Below are positions 1 through 6,398 of a stretch of DNA of 12,979 nucleotides, in pieces (position 1 is the stretch's first letter; each line of letters starts with the position of its first letter). The stretch lies in contig DASYSA010000023.1 in NCBI GenBank assembly GCA_036003885.1, positions 1 to 12,979 on the forward strand, written 5' to 3'. The stretch is from DASYSA01 sp036003885 (lineage in GTDB: Bacteria; Acidobacteriota; Blastocatellia; UBA7656). Made by a program: the position numbers and the translations under genes. Under the pieces are notes generated by a model that saw only the letters and a program-made list of their open reading frames with translations, had not been told where the DNA came from and made no database searches.

Positions 1-51
1 CTCTGCACAAAGTGTCACCTGGGTTCGGTGCCTTTCTGAAGCCTGGGGACC

Positions 52-154
52 CTGGGTACGCACGCTTCCAGCGTGCTGGTCCGCAGTAAAGTGTCAGCTG
101 TAATCCAGGACCAGGCTGCGTCAGGTTTTGCACGCTGGAAGCGTGCGTACCCAG
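52..154. repeat. 25-bp perfect inverted repeat upstream of miaA
   Basis: The 25 bases at 52-76 are the exact reverse complement of the 25 bases at 130-154. Each arm holds its own short palindrome (GCACGCT-TCC-AGCGTGC at 60-76, matched at 130-146). No convincing gene is seen in 1-221, and a minus-strand frame running from here into miaA looks like a shadow. Arms this long and exact suggest a dispersed chromosomal repeat or miniature element, or a strong transcript hairpin. A terminator for the gene to the left is possible, but there is no T-run. The function is not known. Confidence 0.75.
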
Positions 155-221
155 CCGTACCCAGGCTTACCAGCTTACCCGGAATTGACCGCCCTCTTCG
201 GCGATTGCTACCATCTGCCCG

Positions 222-1157
222 GTGAGTGCTTCCACTTCGCGATTGATACCCGTGATAGTCGGGCCGACGGCTTCGGGCAAGAGCGAACTGGCCATCAATC
301 TCGCGCTGGCTCTGGGCGGCGAGATCATCAACCTTGATTCGGTGCAGGTCTATCGCGGTCTCTACATCGCAACAGCTAAAGTGCCTCTCCTGGAGCGGCG
401 CGGAGTGCCTCACCACTTGATCGACATAGTCGAGCCCACTGAAAATTTCACTGCCGGGGACTACGCCAGAGCGGCGGAAAAAACCATTCGCGAGATTGAA
501 GGGCGGGGCGGGACGGCGATCTTAGCGGGCGGCACGGGCTTCTACCTTCGCGCCCTCGTGAAGCCGCTCTTCGAAGGCCCCGGGACTGAGATCCGGCTCC
601 GCGATCGATTGACCGGTTTGCGCGACCGGTTCGGACCAGAGCACCTCCACCGGATGCTCTGGCGGGTCGATCCAGAATCGGCGGCCGCGCTCGAGCCACG
701 CGACTGGTCTCGCACTATGCGAGCCCTCGAAGTCTACTTTCAAACCGGCCGGCGACTATCAGAGGTCCAACCCAACGTGGGAGCGGCTCCTGAATTTGCG
801 GCGCGAGTTCGCGTCATCTGTCTCAACCCACCGCGAGAGAAGCTCTATGCCGTAATCAACCGGAGAGCGGACCGAATGTTTGAGAGCGGCCTTGTTGAGG
901 AAGTGCAATCGTTGATCGGGTCGGGGATTCCTGGCGGCGAAAAGGCATTCCAGGCTCATGGTTATCGGCGGGTGGTTGAATATCTACAGGGTCTTCGCAG
1001 TCGTGAGGAGGCGCTCAATCAGATGAAGCTCGACACTCGGCACTATGCGAAGAGGCAATTGAGCTGGTGGCGCGGCTGGGAGGATGTGAAATGGATTAAC
1101 CGGTTCGGCGACGAGCCGGAGGCGCTGACTGAGGCTGCGGCATACCTTGAGAGGTGA
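222..1157 (+). CDS. miaA: tRNA dimethylallyltransferase (MiaA)
   Basis: Cytosolic enzyme that transfers a dimethylallyl group from DMAPP to N6 of A37 in tRNAs reading UNN codons. At 311 aa it has normal family length. Visible motifs are the P-loop GPTASGKS (residues 14-21), the DSVQVYRG substrate loop (39-46), GGTGFYLRAL (103-112), AHGYRR (245-250) and the tRNA-binding DTRHYAKRQLSWWRG (271-285). The start is GTG, with the P-loop 13 residues in, as is normal. The Shine-Dalgarno match is weak, and TTG or GTG codons a little downstream are less likely starts because they would clip the first beta strand. It is the chromosomal anchor gene of the integron and converges with intI 104 bp away. The usual downstream partners of miaA, such as hfq, are absent, so the integron may have interrupted this locus (inference). 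Confidence 0.97.
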   Translation: MSASTSRLIPVIVGPTASGKSELAINLALALGGEIINLDSVQVYRGLYIATAKVPLLERRGVPHHLIDIVEPTENFTAGDYARAAEKTIREIEGRGGTAILAGGTGFYLRALVKPLFEGPGTEIRLRDRLTGLRDRFGPEHLHRMLWRVDPESAAALEPRDWSRTMRALEVYFQTGRRLSEVQPNVGAAPEFAARVRVICLNPPREKLYAVINRRADRMFESGLVEEVQSLIGSGIPGGEKAFQAHGYRRVVEYLQGLRSREEALNQMKLDTRHYAKRQLSWWRGWEDVKWINRFGDEPEALTEAAAYLER

Positions 1158-1261
1158 CGACATCCATGTGCTCGGCTTGAAACGTCCCACCCGCTTCCCT
1201 GTGTTGGATACGGCGAGGCTCAGGCTTCGCTATATGCACGACTGAACCATCCACTCACTGG

Positions 1262-2218
1262 TCAGATCGAATCAATTGGGCTTCTCACGCCTTTGCCGCC
1301 TTTGTTCAGGACGTGGGTGTAGATCATAGTGGTGCTGACATCCTTGTGGCCGAGCAACTCCTGCACGGTTCGGATGTCGTAGCCATTCTCCAGCAGATGG
1401 GTTGCAAAAGAATGGCGAAACGAATGGCAGCTTCCGGGCTTGGTAATGCCCGAGGCCTGGATCGCCGACTTGACCGCCTTCTGTATCACACGCTCGTCTA
1501 GGTGATGCCTCCGAACGGATCCGGAGCGGGGGTCAACTGAGCGTTTCGCTGCCGGGAAGACATATTGCCAGCCCCATTCTCTGCTGGCATTCCGGTACTT
1601 CTTCTCCAGGGCATATGGCAGGTAGACCTCGCCGAACCCTTCCTTCAGGTCCCTTTCGTGAAGAGCCTTTATCTTTGCGAGATGTCTGTGCATCGGCGCC
1701 TTGACCGACTCAGGCAGCACCGTGACTCGGTCTCTGCCGCCCTTACCGTCGCGCACGATGATCTGATTCAGTTCGAAGTCGACATCTTTAATGCGAAGCC
1801 TCAAGCACTCCATCAATCTTAGACCGGAACCGTAGAGGAGGCTGGCCATCAGCCACAATGAGCCGTCCAGGTGAGCGAGCACCGCCTGCGCTTCGGCCCT
1901 GCTGAATACGACTGGTAATCTTGACGGTTTCTTTGCGCGCTCTATATCATTCAGCCAGTCCAACGGTTGTTTTAGAACATTGCGGTAGAGAAACAGGAGG
2001 GCGCTGAGGGCTTGGGTCTGAGTTGAAGCCGCGACTTTCCTCTTGACTGCCAGGTGAGATAAAAAGTCACTCACTTCTCGCTCACCCATCTCGGCAGGAT
2101 GGCGCTTCTTGTGAAAGAAAATGTACTCTTTGATCCATCGGACGTAGGCTTCTTCAGTTCGGATGCTATAGTGGCGGAGTCGGATCGAGTCCCGGACTTC
2201 GTCGAGGAGTTTCGGCAT
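1262..2218 (-). CDS. intI: Integron integrase (tyrosine recombinase IntI)
   Basis: This 318-aa tyrosine recombinase catalyses attI x attC and attC x attC recombination on folded single-stranded attC sites. The N-terminal core-binding (SAM-like) domain spans about residues 1-95. Catalytic residues are visible: R134 (GSGLR), K159 (DGKGG), H265 and R268 (CHSFRHSFATHLLE), H291 (LLGHKD) and nucleophile Y300 (TMIYTH). The extra segment between boxes (about 187-240, including GFGEVYLPYALEKKY, then WGWQYVFPAA and RRHHLDE) is the signature that separates IntI from XerC/XerD. The frame is intact with all catalytic residues, so it is predicted to be active. The start ATG has GAGG seven bases upstream. 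It reads away from the cassettes, with attI just upstream, as in all integrons. Confidence 0.97.
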   Translation of the reverse strand: MPKLLDEVRDSIRLRHYSIRTEEAYVRWIKEYIFFHKKRHPAEMGEREVSDFLSHLAVKRKVAASTQTQALSALLFLYRNVLKQPLDWLNDIERAKKPSRLPVVFSRAEAQAVLAHLDGSLWLMASLLYGSGLRLMECLRLRIKDVDFELNQIIVRDGKGGRDRVTVLPESVKAPMHRHLAKIKALHERDLKEGFGEVYLPYALEKKYRNASREWGWQYVFPAAKRSVDPRSGSVRRHHLDERVIQKAVKSAIQASGITKPGSCHSFRHSFATHLLENGYDIRTVQELLGHKDVSTTMIYTHVLNKGGKGVRSPIDSI

Positions 2219-2432
2219 TGTAGACCTCGGTATAGCAGCCGCATAAGCAGGAGAGCGGCTTCTGATAGTATGCTGGTGAATAAGCTTAGGCGGGGCGAAC
2301 CGGGATTATGCGTCGTAAACGACGTAAAACTCTTACGCGTTTTACGCCGCACTATTGGGTCAGTGGCGGATTATACGTCGTAAACGACGCATTATTCCAG
2401 GACATTTTACGGCGTCTACTTCAAAATTAGCT
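2219..2432. promoter_or_regulatory. attI recombination site and intI leader
   Basis: This gene-free stretch lies between the intI start and cassette 1. The probable crossover is A2426|T2427, inside TTCAAAATTAGCT. That context resembles the class 1 attI core (ACAAAG|TTAG) but has A where G is normal. The hexamer after it, TTAGCT, is the exact complement of the R'' box of attC1 (AGCTAAC), which is the strongest argument for this position. A second candidate is the consensus-fitting GTTAAAT at 2459-2465, directly before the barstar ATG, but it does not match attC1. The cassette promoter Pc is expected here or inside intI. I found no convincing -35/-10 pair and no CTGT-N8-ACAG LexA box. Confidence 0.7.
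2303..2416. repeat. Palindrome-bearing direct repeat in attI
   Basis: GGATTAT followed by the 14-nt palindrome CGTCGT-AA-ACGACG occurs at 2303-2324 and again, with one mismatch, at 2368-2389, 65 bp apart. Each copy is followed by a related TTTTACGSCG tract (2340-2349 and 2405-2414). A further inverted pair, CGTAAAAC/GTTTTACG, lies at 2323-2330 and 2339-2346. Known attI sites carry direct repeats that IntI binds (DR1/DR2 in class 1), so these are candidate integrase-binding repeats. They could equally be operator sites controlling intI. The repeat is visible; the role is inferred. Confidence 0.75.
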
Positions 2433-2465
2433 GGCTTATCTGATGGAACGTCCAGCGTGTTAAAT

Positions 2466-2792
2466 ATGGCAACTGTTCGCTTGGATACTTCTTGGATTAC
2501 CGATTGGAACTCGTTCCATACAACTTGCCGCGAAGCGTTTGGTTTTCCAGAATTCTACGGCATGAACATGAACGCCTGGATCGACTGTTTGACCTATCTT
2601 GACGAAGGGGATGGTATGTCGCGGTTCCATCTTGCGCCCGACGAAACATTGAAGATAGAGGTATCGGACACAAAATCATTCAATTCGCGCGTGCCAGAGA
2701 TCTTCGACGCGCTTGTTGAGTGCAGCGCGTCTGTAAACCAACGGCAAGTCGAGGCGGGCAAATCGCCTTTGCTCTCATTGGTCTTTCTGTGA
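2466..2792 (+). CDS. Cassette 1: barstar-family ribonuclease inhibitor
   Basis: This 108-aa cytosolic protein contains the barstar signature: an FPEFYGMNMNAWIDCL helix-loop block at residues 27-42 after an N-terminal strand and helix (TDWNSFHTTCREAFGF). Barstar proteins bind and occlude the active site of barnase-type RNases, and relatives serve as immunity proteins for secreted or contact-delivered RNase toxins. Aligned to Bacillus barstar, D39 is kept (D40 here), while D35, which contacts the barnase active site, is N36. The target may therefore differ. The frame is open upstream to 2355, but ATG 2466 is chosen because it starts the fold and lies within the cassette. No strong Shine-Dalgarno is visible. 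No barnase-like toxin is present in the window. Confidence 0.85.
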   Translation: MATVRLDTSWITDWNSFHTTCREAFGFPEFYGMNMNAWIDCLTYLDEGDGMSRFHLAPDETLKIEVSDTKSFNSRVPEIFDALVECSASVNQRQVEAGKSPLLSLVFL

Positions 2793-2814
2793 CCACGGTG
2801 TTCTGACCGTCGCC

Positions 2815-2904
2815 AGCTAACTTCCGCGTGGACCGAAGCGCGCGATCCGAGTTTTGACGTGACTCTTAGTGTTACACGCGCGCTCGGTCACGCGAACGTT
2901 AGAC
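2815..2904 (+). other. attC1 (90 bp)
   Basis: Simple sites are R'' AGCTAAC (2815-2821) and R' GTTAGAC (2898-2904), with the crossover at G2898|T2899. The arms CGCGTG-ACCGA-GCGCGCG pair fully, leaving an extrahelical G near 2830 and A near 2836 in the 5' arm. The stem is identical to that of attC3. Confidence 0.93.
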
Positions 2905-2923
2905 GGCAGAAAAGGAGTCGGCT

Positions 2924-3460
2924 ATGAAAACTATCAGAATGTTGCTCGTTTTGTTTTTTGTTGCTGCTTCTTCATTACCTATATCTGCCAAGGTTCACAT
3001 ACTGTTAGACGAAGAGGCTTGCGCGAAATCAGCCACACATATTGTTGTTGCTACCGAAGGCAATGACATTGATGGACAACTCCAAGTTATTGAGTCTTGG
3101 AAAGGAGACCTCAGGCCAGATGACACACTCACCATACCTGAATTCGCATCCTTCAAATCTCTAGAGTCGCAGACAGTAAAATGCAATTCAGATTTTCAAC
3201 TATGTGTGAATGGTGCTCCTGAAGAACGCGTGACTTGTTCAAGGATGATTCTCTTTCTAAGAAAGGACTTGCGGCAAGGAAAGTGGAATGGCATAGGTGA
3301 ACTTATCGTTGTGCAGACGACAATCTGGATTGAAGGGAAGCGATCTTTTGCTCTCCAGGATGCAAGTAAGGATGAAAGGGGAACACTGGCACGCTTTGGG
3401 CTAACCGAACAACAGATTAAAGCAAGAGTGATTGCCGTCCTTCAAACTAAGGACGGATAG
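2924..3460 (+). CDS. Cassette 2: exported protein of unknown function
   Basis: This 178-aa protein has a clear Sec signal peptide: MKTIRM, a hydrophobic core LLVLFFVAASSLP, and probable cleavage after ISA (residue 22). Four Cys occur in the mature part: two close together in the middle (KCNSDFQLCV), one at ACAKS and one at VTCSR. They could form disulfides in the periplasm. I recognise no enzyme motif. The mature N-terminus (VHILLDEEACAKSATHIVVA) and the phrase VIESWKGDL recall secreted proteins describing themselves as a source of cost or threat signals only in composition, so no function is assigned. A strong AAAGGAG (2911-2917) sits 6 nt before ATG. The gene is AT-richer than its neighbours, consistent with a separate origin. 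Confidence 0.85.
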   Translation: MKTIRMLLVLFFVAASSLPISAKVHILLDEEACAKSATHIVVATEGNDIDGQLQVIESWKGDLRPDDTLTIPEFASFKSLESQTVKCNSDFQLCVNGAPEERVTCSRMILFLRKDLRQGKWNGIGELIVVQTTIWIEGKRSFALQDASKDERGTLARFGLTEQQIKARVIAVLQTKDG

Positions 3461-3477
3461 TTTGTGTTTGCAATGCC

Positions 3478-3570
3478 GTCTAACAATTGCGTCCAGCGGA
3501 GCGCGGCGAGCGGGTTTTGTATGGTTCCACAAGTGTTACGCGCCGCCCCCGCTGACGCCTGGCGTTAGAC
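3478..3570 (+). other. attC2 (93 bp)
   Basis: R'' is GTCTAAC (3478-3484) and R' is GTTAGAC (3564-3570), with the crossover at 3564|3565. The stem GCGT(C)CAGCGG(A)GCGCGGCG pairs with CGCCGC...CCGCTGACGC, with one mismatch region. R'' complements the first six bases of cassette 2 exactly. Confidence 0.93.
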
Positions 3571-3577
3571 CTATTGC

Positions 3578-4054
3578 GTGGAATCTGTGCCGAACGGAAA
3601 TCCAAAGTTTAGAGAAGAAGAACTTCCTGGCTTGGAGCTATTTTTTTCTTCGATTGCTGACACGCTGAACGAATTTGCTGCCAAGCACAACTTGAGGATC
3701 GATCGCTATTACCATCAGTCGCCGTCTTGGGCATTCAGGTTTAGACATCCGAAAGGCGGTGCTGCATCGGTCGAGGTGATGAGAGAGGCTGACGACTCGA
3801 TAATGGTTTATAGTAGCTGGTGGCTTGATGATTACAAGGCGTTCACGAGATTCGCTAGAGGAGATGAAGGCGTTCAATCTCGGATGGGCGATGAGAATCT
3901 AGAACAAATCCTGGAAGAGCAATTTCGAAGGATTCTATCCTGGGAATTGGGCGAATGGACGGAAGTGGTGACAGGGTTCGAAGCGGCATGGGAATCAGCT
4001 GGTAAGGAATACGTAGAGGGAGATGTGGAACGGTATCCTATGCCAAGGGTCTAA
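3578..4054 (+). CDS. Cassette 3: cytosolic protein of unknown function
   Basis: This 158-aa soluble acidic protein has no signal peptide or membrane segment. It consists of an N-terminal helix (ELFFSSIADTLNEFAAKHNL, residues 20-39), a beta-rich part (PSWAFRFRHPKGG, residues 49-61) with an aromatic patch SSWWLDDY (79-86), and a long C-terminal amphipathic helix (ENLEQILEEQFRRIL). I cannot name the family. Size and style resemble the immunity-type proteins of cassettes 1, 4 and 12, but this is only a resemblance. The start is GTG only 13 nt from the cassette boundary, with no Shine-Dalgarno; upstream in frame is a stop at 3566. The TAA stop is supplied by the R'' box of attC3. Confidence 0.8.
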   Translation: MESVPNGNPKFREEELPGLELFFSSIADTLNEFAAKHNLRIDRYYHQSPSWAFRFRHPKGGAASVEVMREADDSIMVYSSWWLDDYKAFTRFARGDEGVQSRMGDENLEQILEEQFRRILSWELGEWTEVVTGFEAAWESAGKEYVEGDVERYPMPRV

Positions 4055-4138
4055 CTTCCGCGTGGACCGAAGCGCGCGATCCAGTGTTGATGTTAATCTT
4101 GAGTTTCACACGCGCGCTCGGTCACGCGAACGTTAGAC
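4049..4138 (+). other. attC3 (90 bp)
   Basis: R'' is GTCTAAC (4049-4055) and R' is GTTAGAC (4132-4138), with the crossover at 4132|4133. The two stem arms are base-for-base those of attC1, but the terminal loop differs. The first bases provide the stop codon of the cassette 3 gene. Confidence 0.93.
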
Positions 4139-4166
4139 GGCTGGAAATCGCTTTGGGAACATCACC

Positions 4167-4658
4167 ATGAACCTCCTGACAGAACGATTAAGAAACTATT
4201 GGTCGTCAACGGGTGTGAACCTGTGCTCAGGTGCTTCCCGGCAAGCCCTCAAATCATTTGAGTCGACCTACGGCATCAGATTGCCCGAGGATTTCCACGA
4301 CTTTATTTCTACAATTGATGGTATGGAAGACGGATACTCGGATAACAACATGGTTTCATTCTGGCCTATTGATGGGATCAAGAGCGTGCCTGAAAAACTT
4401 ATTACATTTGCTGGTATTCCGGACTATAGCCGAATCGCAAACCGTCTGAGAGAACCGGATTCGTACTTTGTATTTGCTGACTTTCTCATCTGGTCGCACG
4501 TCTATGCAATAAAGCTGCGTTCAAAGCTGGGGGAGAAGAATCAAGTCCTATGGATATGTGGCTCAGAGTACAGAAAGATTGCAGAATCGTTTTCTGACTT
4601 CTTACAAATGTACTTGGATGACCCTGAGAGTCTTCTTATTCCAGTATTGAGCTATTGA
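4167..4658 (+). CDS. Cassette 4: SMI1/KNR4 (SUKH) family protein
   Basis: This 163-aa cytosolic protein has the SUKH fold pattern. The opening block is ALKSFESTYGIRLPEDFHDF (residues 27-46) ending in ISTIDGM (47-53). FWPID follows at 65-69, then the FADFLIW...YAIKL strand pair (103-117), and a terminal helix ESFSDFLQMYLDDPESL (140-156). SUKH proteins are a major class of immunity proteins encoded beside polymorphic toxins and CDI/T6SS effectors, usually nuclease toxins. No toxin gene lies in this cassette or beside it. ATG 4167 is preceded by a weak GGGA at about -12. The sequence is AT-rich relative to the flanking cassettes. Family assignment is firm; the immunity role is inferred from the family. 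Confidence 0.88.
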   Translation: MNLLTERLRNYWSSTGVNLCSGASRQALKSFESTYGIRLPEDFHDFISTIDGMEDGYSDNNMVSFWPIDGIKSVPEKLITFAGIPDYSRIANRLREPDSYFVFADFLIWSHVYAIKLRSKLGEKNQVLWICGSEYRKIAESFSDFLQMYLDDPESLLIPVLSY

Positions 4659-4686
4659 AAGACACGTGTATACAATGGCAGGCGCC

Positions 4687-4779
4687 GTCTAACAATTGCA
4701 TCAACCGGAGTGCGGCGAGCGAGTTTCTTTGGGTTCCACGAGTGCTCTGCGCCGCGCCCGGTTATGCAAAGCGTTCGGC
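4687..4779 (+). other. attC4 (93 bp)
   Basis: R'' is GTCTAAC (4687-4693) and R' is GTTCGGC (4773-4779), which has C in place of the first purine; the crossover is at 4773|4774. TTGCAT(C)AACCGG(A)GTGCGGCG pairs with CGCCGCGCCCGGTTATGCAA, leaving the two bracketed extrahelical bases. Confidence 0.92.
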
Positions 4780-4827
4780 GACTCAATCGCACGTTGTGGT
4801 GAAACGAATTCGAAAGGTGGTTCGTCC

Positions 4828-5547
4828 ATGCACCGTCTGGTCTACTTCGGGGTCTTAGCCCTGTGTGTCGCATCGCCGGCCGGAGCTTCCCAACCGTCCC
4901 AGGCGCCGTCTGCACGGCCTGTTCCTCACCCAACTCCGATCTCCTTGGTACGTCGGTTCGGGACGGCAACCGTGCTCCGGCATTCGAGTAACTCCGAGAA
5001 TGGCTTCGAGGTTTCGCCGTGGACGTCCGTTACGATCGGAAATGTGTTTACGGTCGGCTGGAAGCAGGGGCCCGTTGTTGGAACGCGCATGACTGTGATC
5101 CCGCTCGGAGTAGATCTGGCACCGGTATCGCTCGAAATCGTAAAGGCCGAGTACGCAGCCGATCCATGCGCAGATAATCTGCCGTGGACGTGGACGATCG
5201 AGCTGGCGCCGGTCACGTCCCGTGCGTACTTCGAGGCGAGACCCATCGCGGGGCGGCGCGACGATGTGCCGTTTGATGTCGCCGTAGTCTATCCCGAACA
5301 CGCAAGGGCACGAGCGGTCAATGCTCAGCGCATCCCGCGAAGCAAGCTCCCCCCGAACGCCACAGCGGGCACCGTTGGTGCTGCCATCGCTCTGCATGGC
5401 GACGGTATGGTAGACATCATCGAAATTGAATTTTGCTGCGGTGATCCGAGCAAGAGCACCACCGCTGGCTGCGACTACACTTGCTCGCGAACCTACGAAC
5501 GTGTCCATGGGTGTTGGCGCATGATCGCTAGCAGTGGTCCGTGCTAA
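4828..5547 (+). CDS. Cassette 5: exported Cys-rich protein of unknown function
   Basis: This 239-aa protein has a signal peptide (MHRLVYFGVLALCVASPAGA, probable cleavage after residue 20), then a Pro/Ser/Gln-rich linker (21-38). The C-terminus is Cys-rich, with residues 203, 204, 215, 219, 229 and 239 in a small presumed disulfide-bonded module (FCCGDP, CDYTCSRTYERV, GCW). C114 is the only other mature Cys. No catalytic motif is recognised. The frame is open upstream to 4696, but that extension runs through attC4. ATG 4828 follows AAAGG at about -13 and starts the signal peptide. The gene is notably GC-rich, and a 217-codon antisense frame across it is a composition shadow. Confidence 0.82.
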   Translation: MHRLVYFGVLALCVASPAGASQPSQAPSARPVPHPTPISLVRRFGTATVLRHSSNSENGFEVSPWTSVTIGNVFTVGWKQGPVVGTRMTVIPLGVDLAPVSLEIVKAEYAADPCADNLPWTWTIELAPVTSRAYFEARPIAGRRDDVPFDVAVVYPEHARARAVNAQRIPRSKLPPNATAGTVGAAIALHGDGMVDIIEIEFCCGDPSKSTTAGCDYTCSRTYERVHGCWRMIASSGPC

Positions 5548-5572
5548 CAGATTCGAGCTTATGACCGGCGCC

Positions 5573-5656
5573 GCCGAACTAGCGGATGCACCCGCACACT
5601 CGATGTCGTTCGTCCATCCGGGCCGTCGTGCGGGCCGCGTGATGCTGACGTTAGGC
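5573..5656 (+). other. attC5 (84 bp, imperfect stem)
   Basis: R'' is GCCGAAC (5573-5579), an unusual box, and R' is GTTAGGC (5650-5656), with the crossover at 5650|5651. R'' exactly complements the TTCGGC that opens cassette 5, which confirms it. The 5' arm AGCGGATGCAC-CCGCAC lacks about five bases (GCGGC) and the usual extrahelical A relative to the 3' arm, so the stem is bulged. Confidence 0.82.
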
Positions 5657-5673
5657 GTCCAGGGTTGTCAGGT

Positions 5674-6225
5674 ATGAAACAACAAGCGGTAATTCTTCTG
5701 GTGGTACTTGCTCCCATAATCTGCTGCAGACAGCCTCAAAGCACAGCCAACTTGCAAACCGCCAGCACAGGGAATTTACAAAACAGCGTGACTCCGCTTG
5801 TGTTTGATGGCAGGGCCGGAGGGTGCGCCTTTTTCTTTGTCTATAAAGACACTCAAGATAAAACGAAAGTAATTACAGTGTATGGCTCCGAGAAGGAGCT
5901 GAGGATAACGACTGGCCCAAAGACGTTCGAGATAGGTAAAACGCCAAGCCTCAAAGTTCAACTCGATGACTATGGGCAGGCGCAGCACGGCGAGTATTGT
6001 TCAGATGTTGTAGGAAACGGTGAACCAATACCGCAGCATATTGAAGCGACTTCGGGAAGAGTAACAGTTTTCATTACGCAAAAGGCAGGAAAGGAAGTCC
6101 CATCGGCTGCGTATAGAATCACTGTCAAGCTTAAGAATGTAAACTTCCTGATTGCCAATGGAGGCTCTTTCTACGTCGAGAGTGTAGAAATGTCGAATGT
6201 ATTGGTCGGTTGGATTTGCTGTTAA
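5674..6225 (+). CDS. Cassette 6: exported or lipoprotein-like unknown protein
   Basis: This 183-aa protein begins with MKQQ, a hydrophobic stretch AVILLVVLAPII and a Cys pair (17-18). It resembles a lipoprotein signal, although the residue before the Cys is not the usual Gly/Ala/Ser, so simple Sec export is an alternative. The mature part is Ser/Thr/Gln-rich and then beta-rich, with regularly spaced Lys-containing strands, and ends in WICC. No family is recognised. A TTG at 5665 could add three residues, but ATG 5674 with AGGG at -13 is preferred. The start lies 23 nt into the cassette. Confidence 0.82.
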   Translation: MKQQAVILLVVLAPIICCRQPQSTANLQTASTGNLQNSVTPLVFDGRAGGCAFFFVYKDTQDKTKVITVYGSEKELRITTGPKTFEIGKTPSLKVQLDDYGQAQHGEYCSDVVGNGEPIPQHIEATSGRVTVFITQKAGKEVPSAAYRITVKLKNVNFLIANGGSFYVESVEMSNVLVGWICC

Positions 6226-6228
6226 GCC

Positions 6229-6320
6229 GCCTAACAATCGCGTGAGCCGAGTGCGCGAAGCGGATTTTGTATGGCTACGGCCAGTGTACGACGCGCACCG
6301 GCTGACGCGGGATGTTGGGC
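6229..6320 (+). other. attC6 (92 bp)
   Basis: R'' is GCCTAAC (6229-6235) and R' is GTTGGGC (6314-6320), with the crossover at 6314|6315. GCGT(G)AGCCG(A)GTGCGC pairs with GCGCACCGGCTGACGC, leaving the bracketed bases extrahelical. R'' complements the TTAGGC that starts cassette 6. Confidence 0.92.
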
Positions 6321-6398
6321 GGACCCTCGTCACAGACGAAGCGGGGGCATACACAGCACGTACGCCAGTCGCCAACCGGCTGGACTAAGGAGGAGGTC

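Noticed and set aside
15..416. 133-codon minus-strand frame before and over the start of miaA
   Set aside because: It overlaps the conserved P-loop region of miaA and shows no recognisable motif.
1213..1230. Hairpin GCGAGGC-TCAG-GCTTCGC between miaA and intI as a shared terminator
   Set aside because: The stem is short with a G-T pair and no T-run follows on either strand; too weak to annotate.
2130..2175. Pc promoter inside intI around the TATAGT at about 2167
   Set aside because: No -35 element at 16-18 bp spacing could be paired with it.
2303..2416. CRISPR-like repeat
   Set aside because: There are only two copies, with spacing and context fitting attI; no further repeats and no cas genes.
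4855..5508. 217-codon minus-strand frame opposite cassette 5
   Set aside because: The sense gene has a signal peptide, a ribosome site and correct placement between attC sites; the antisense frame is a GC-rich shadow.
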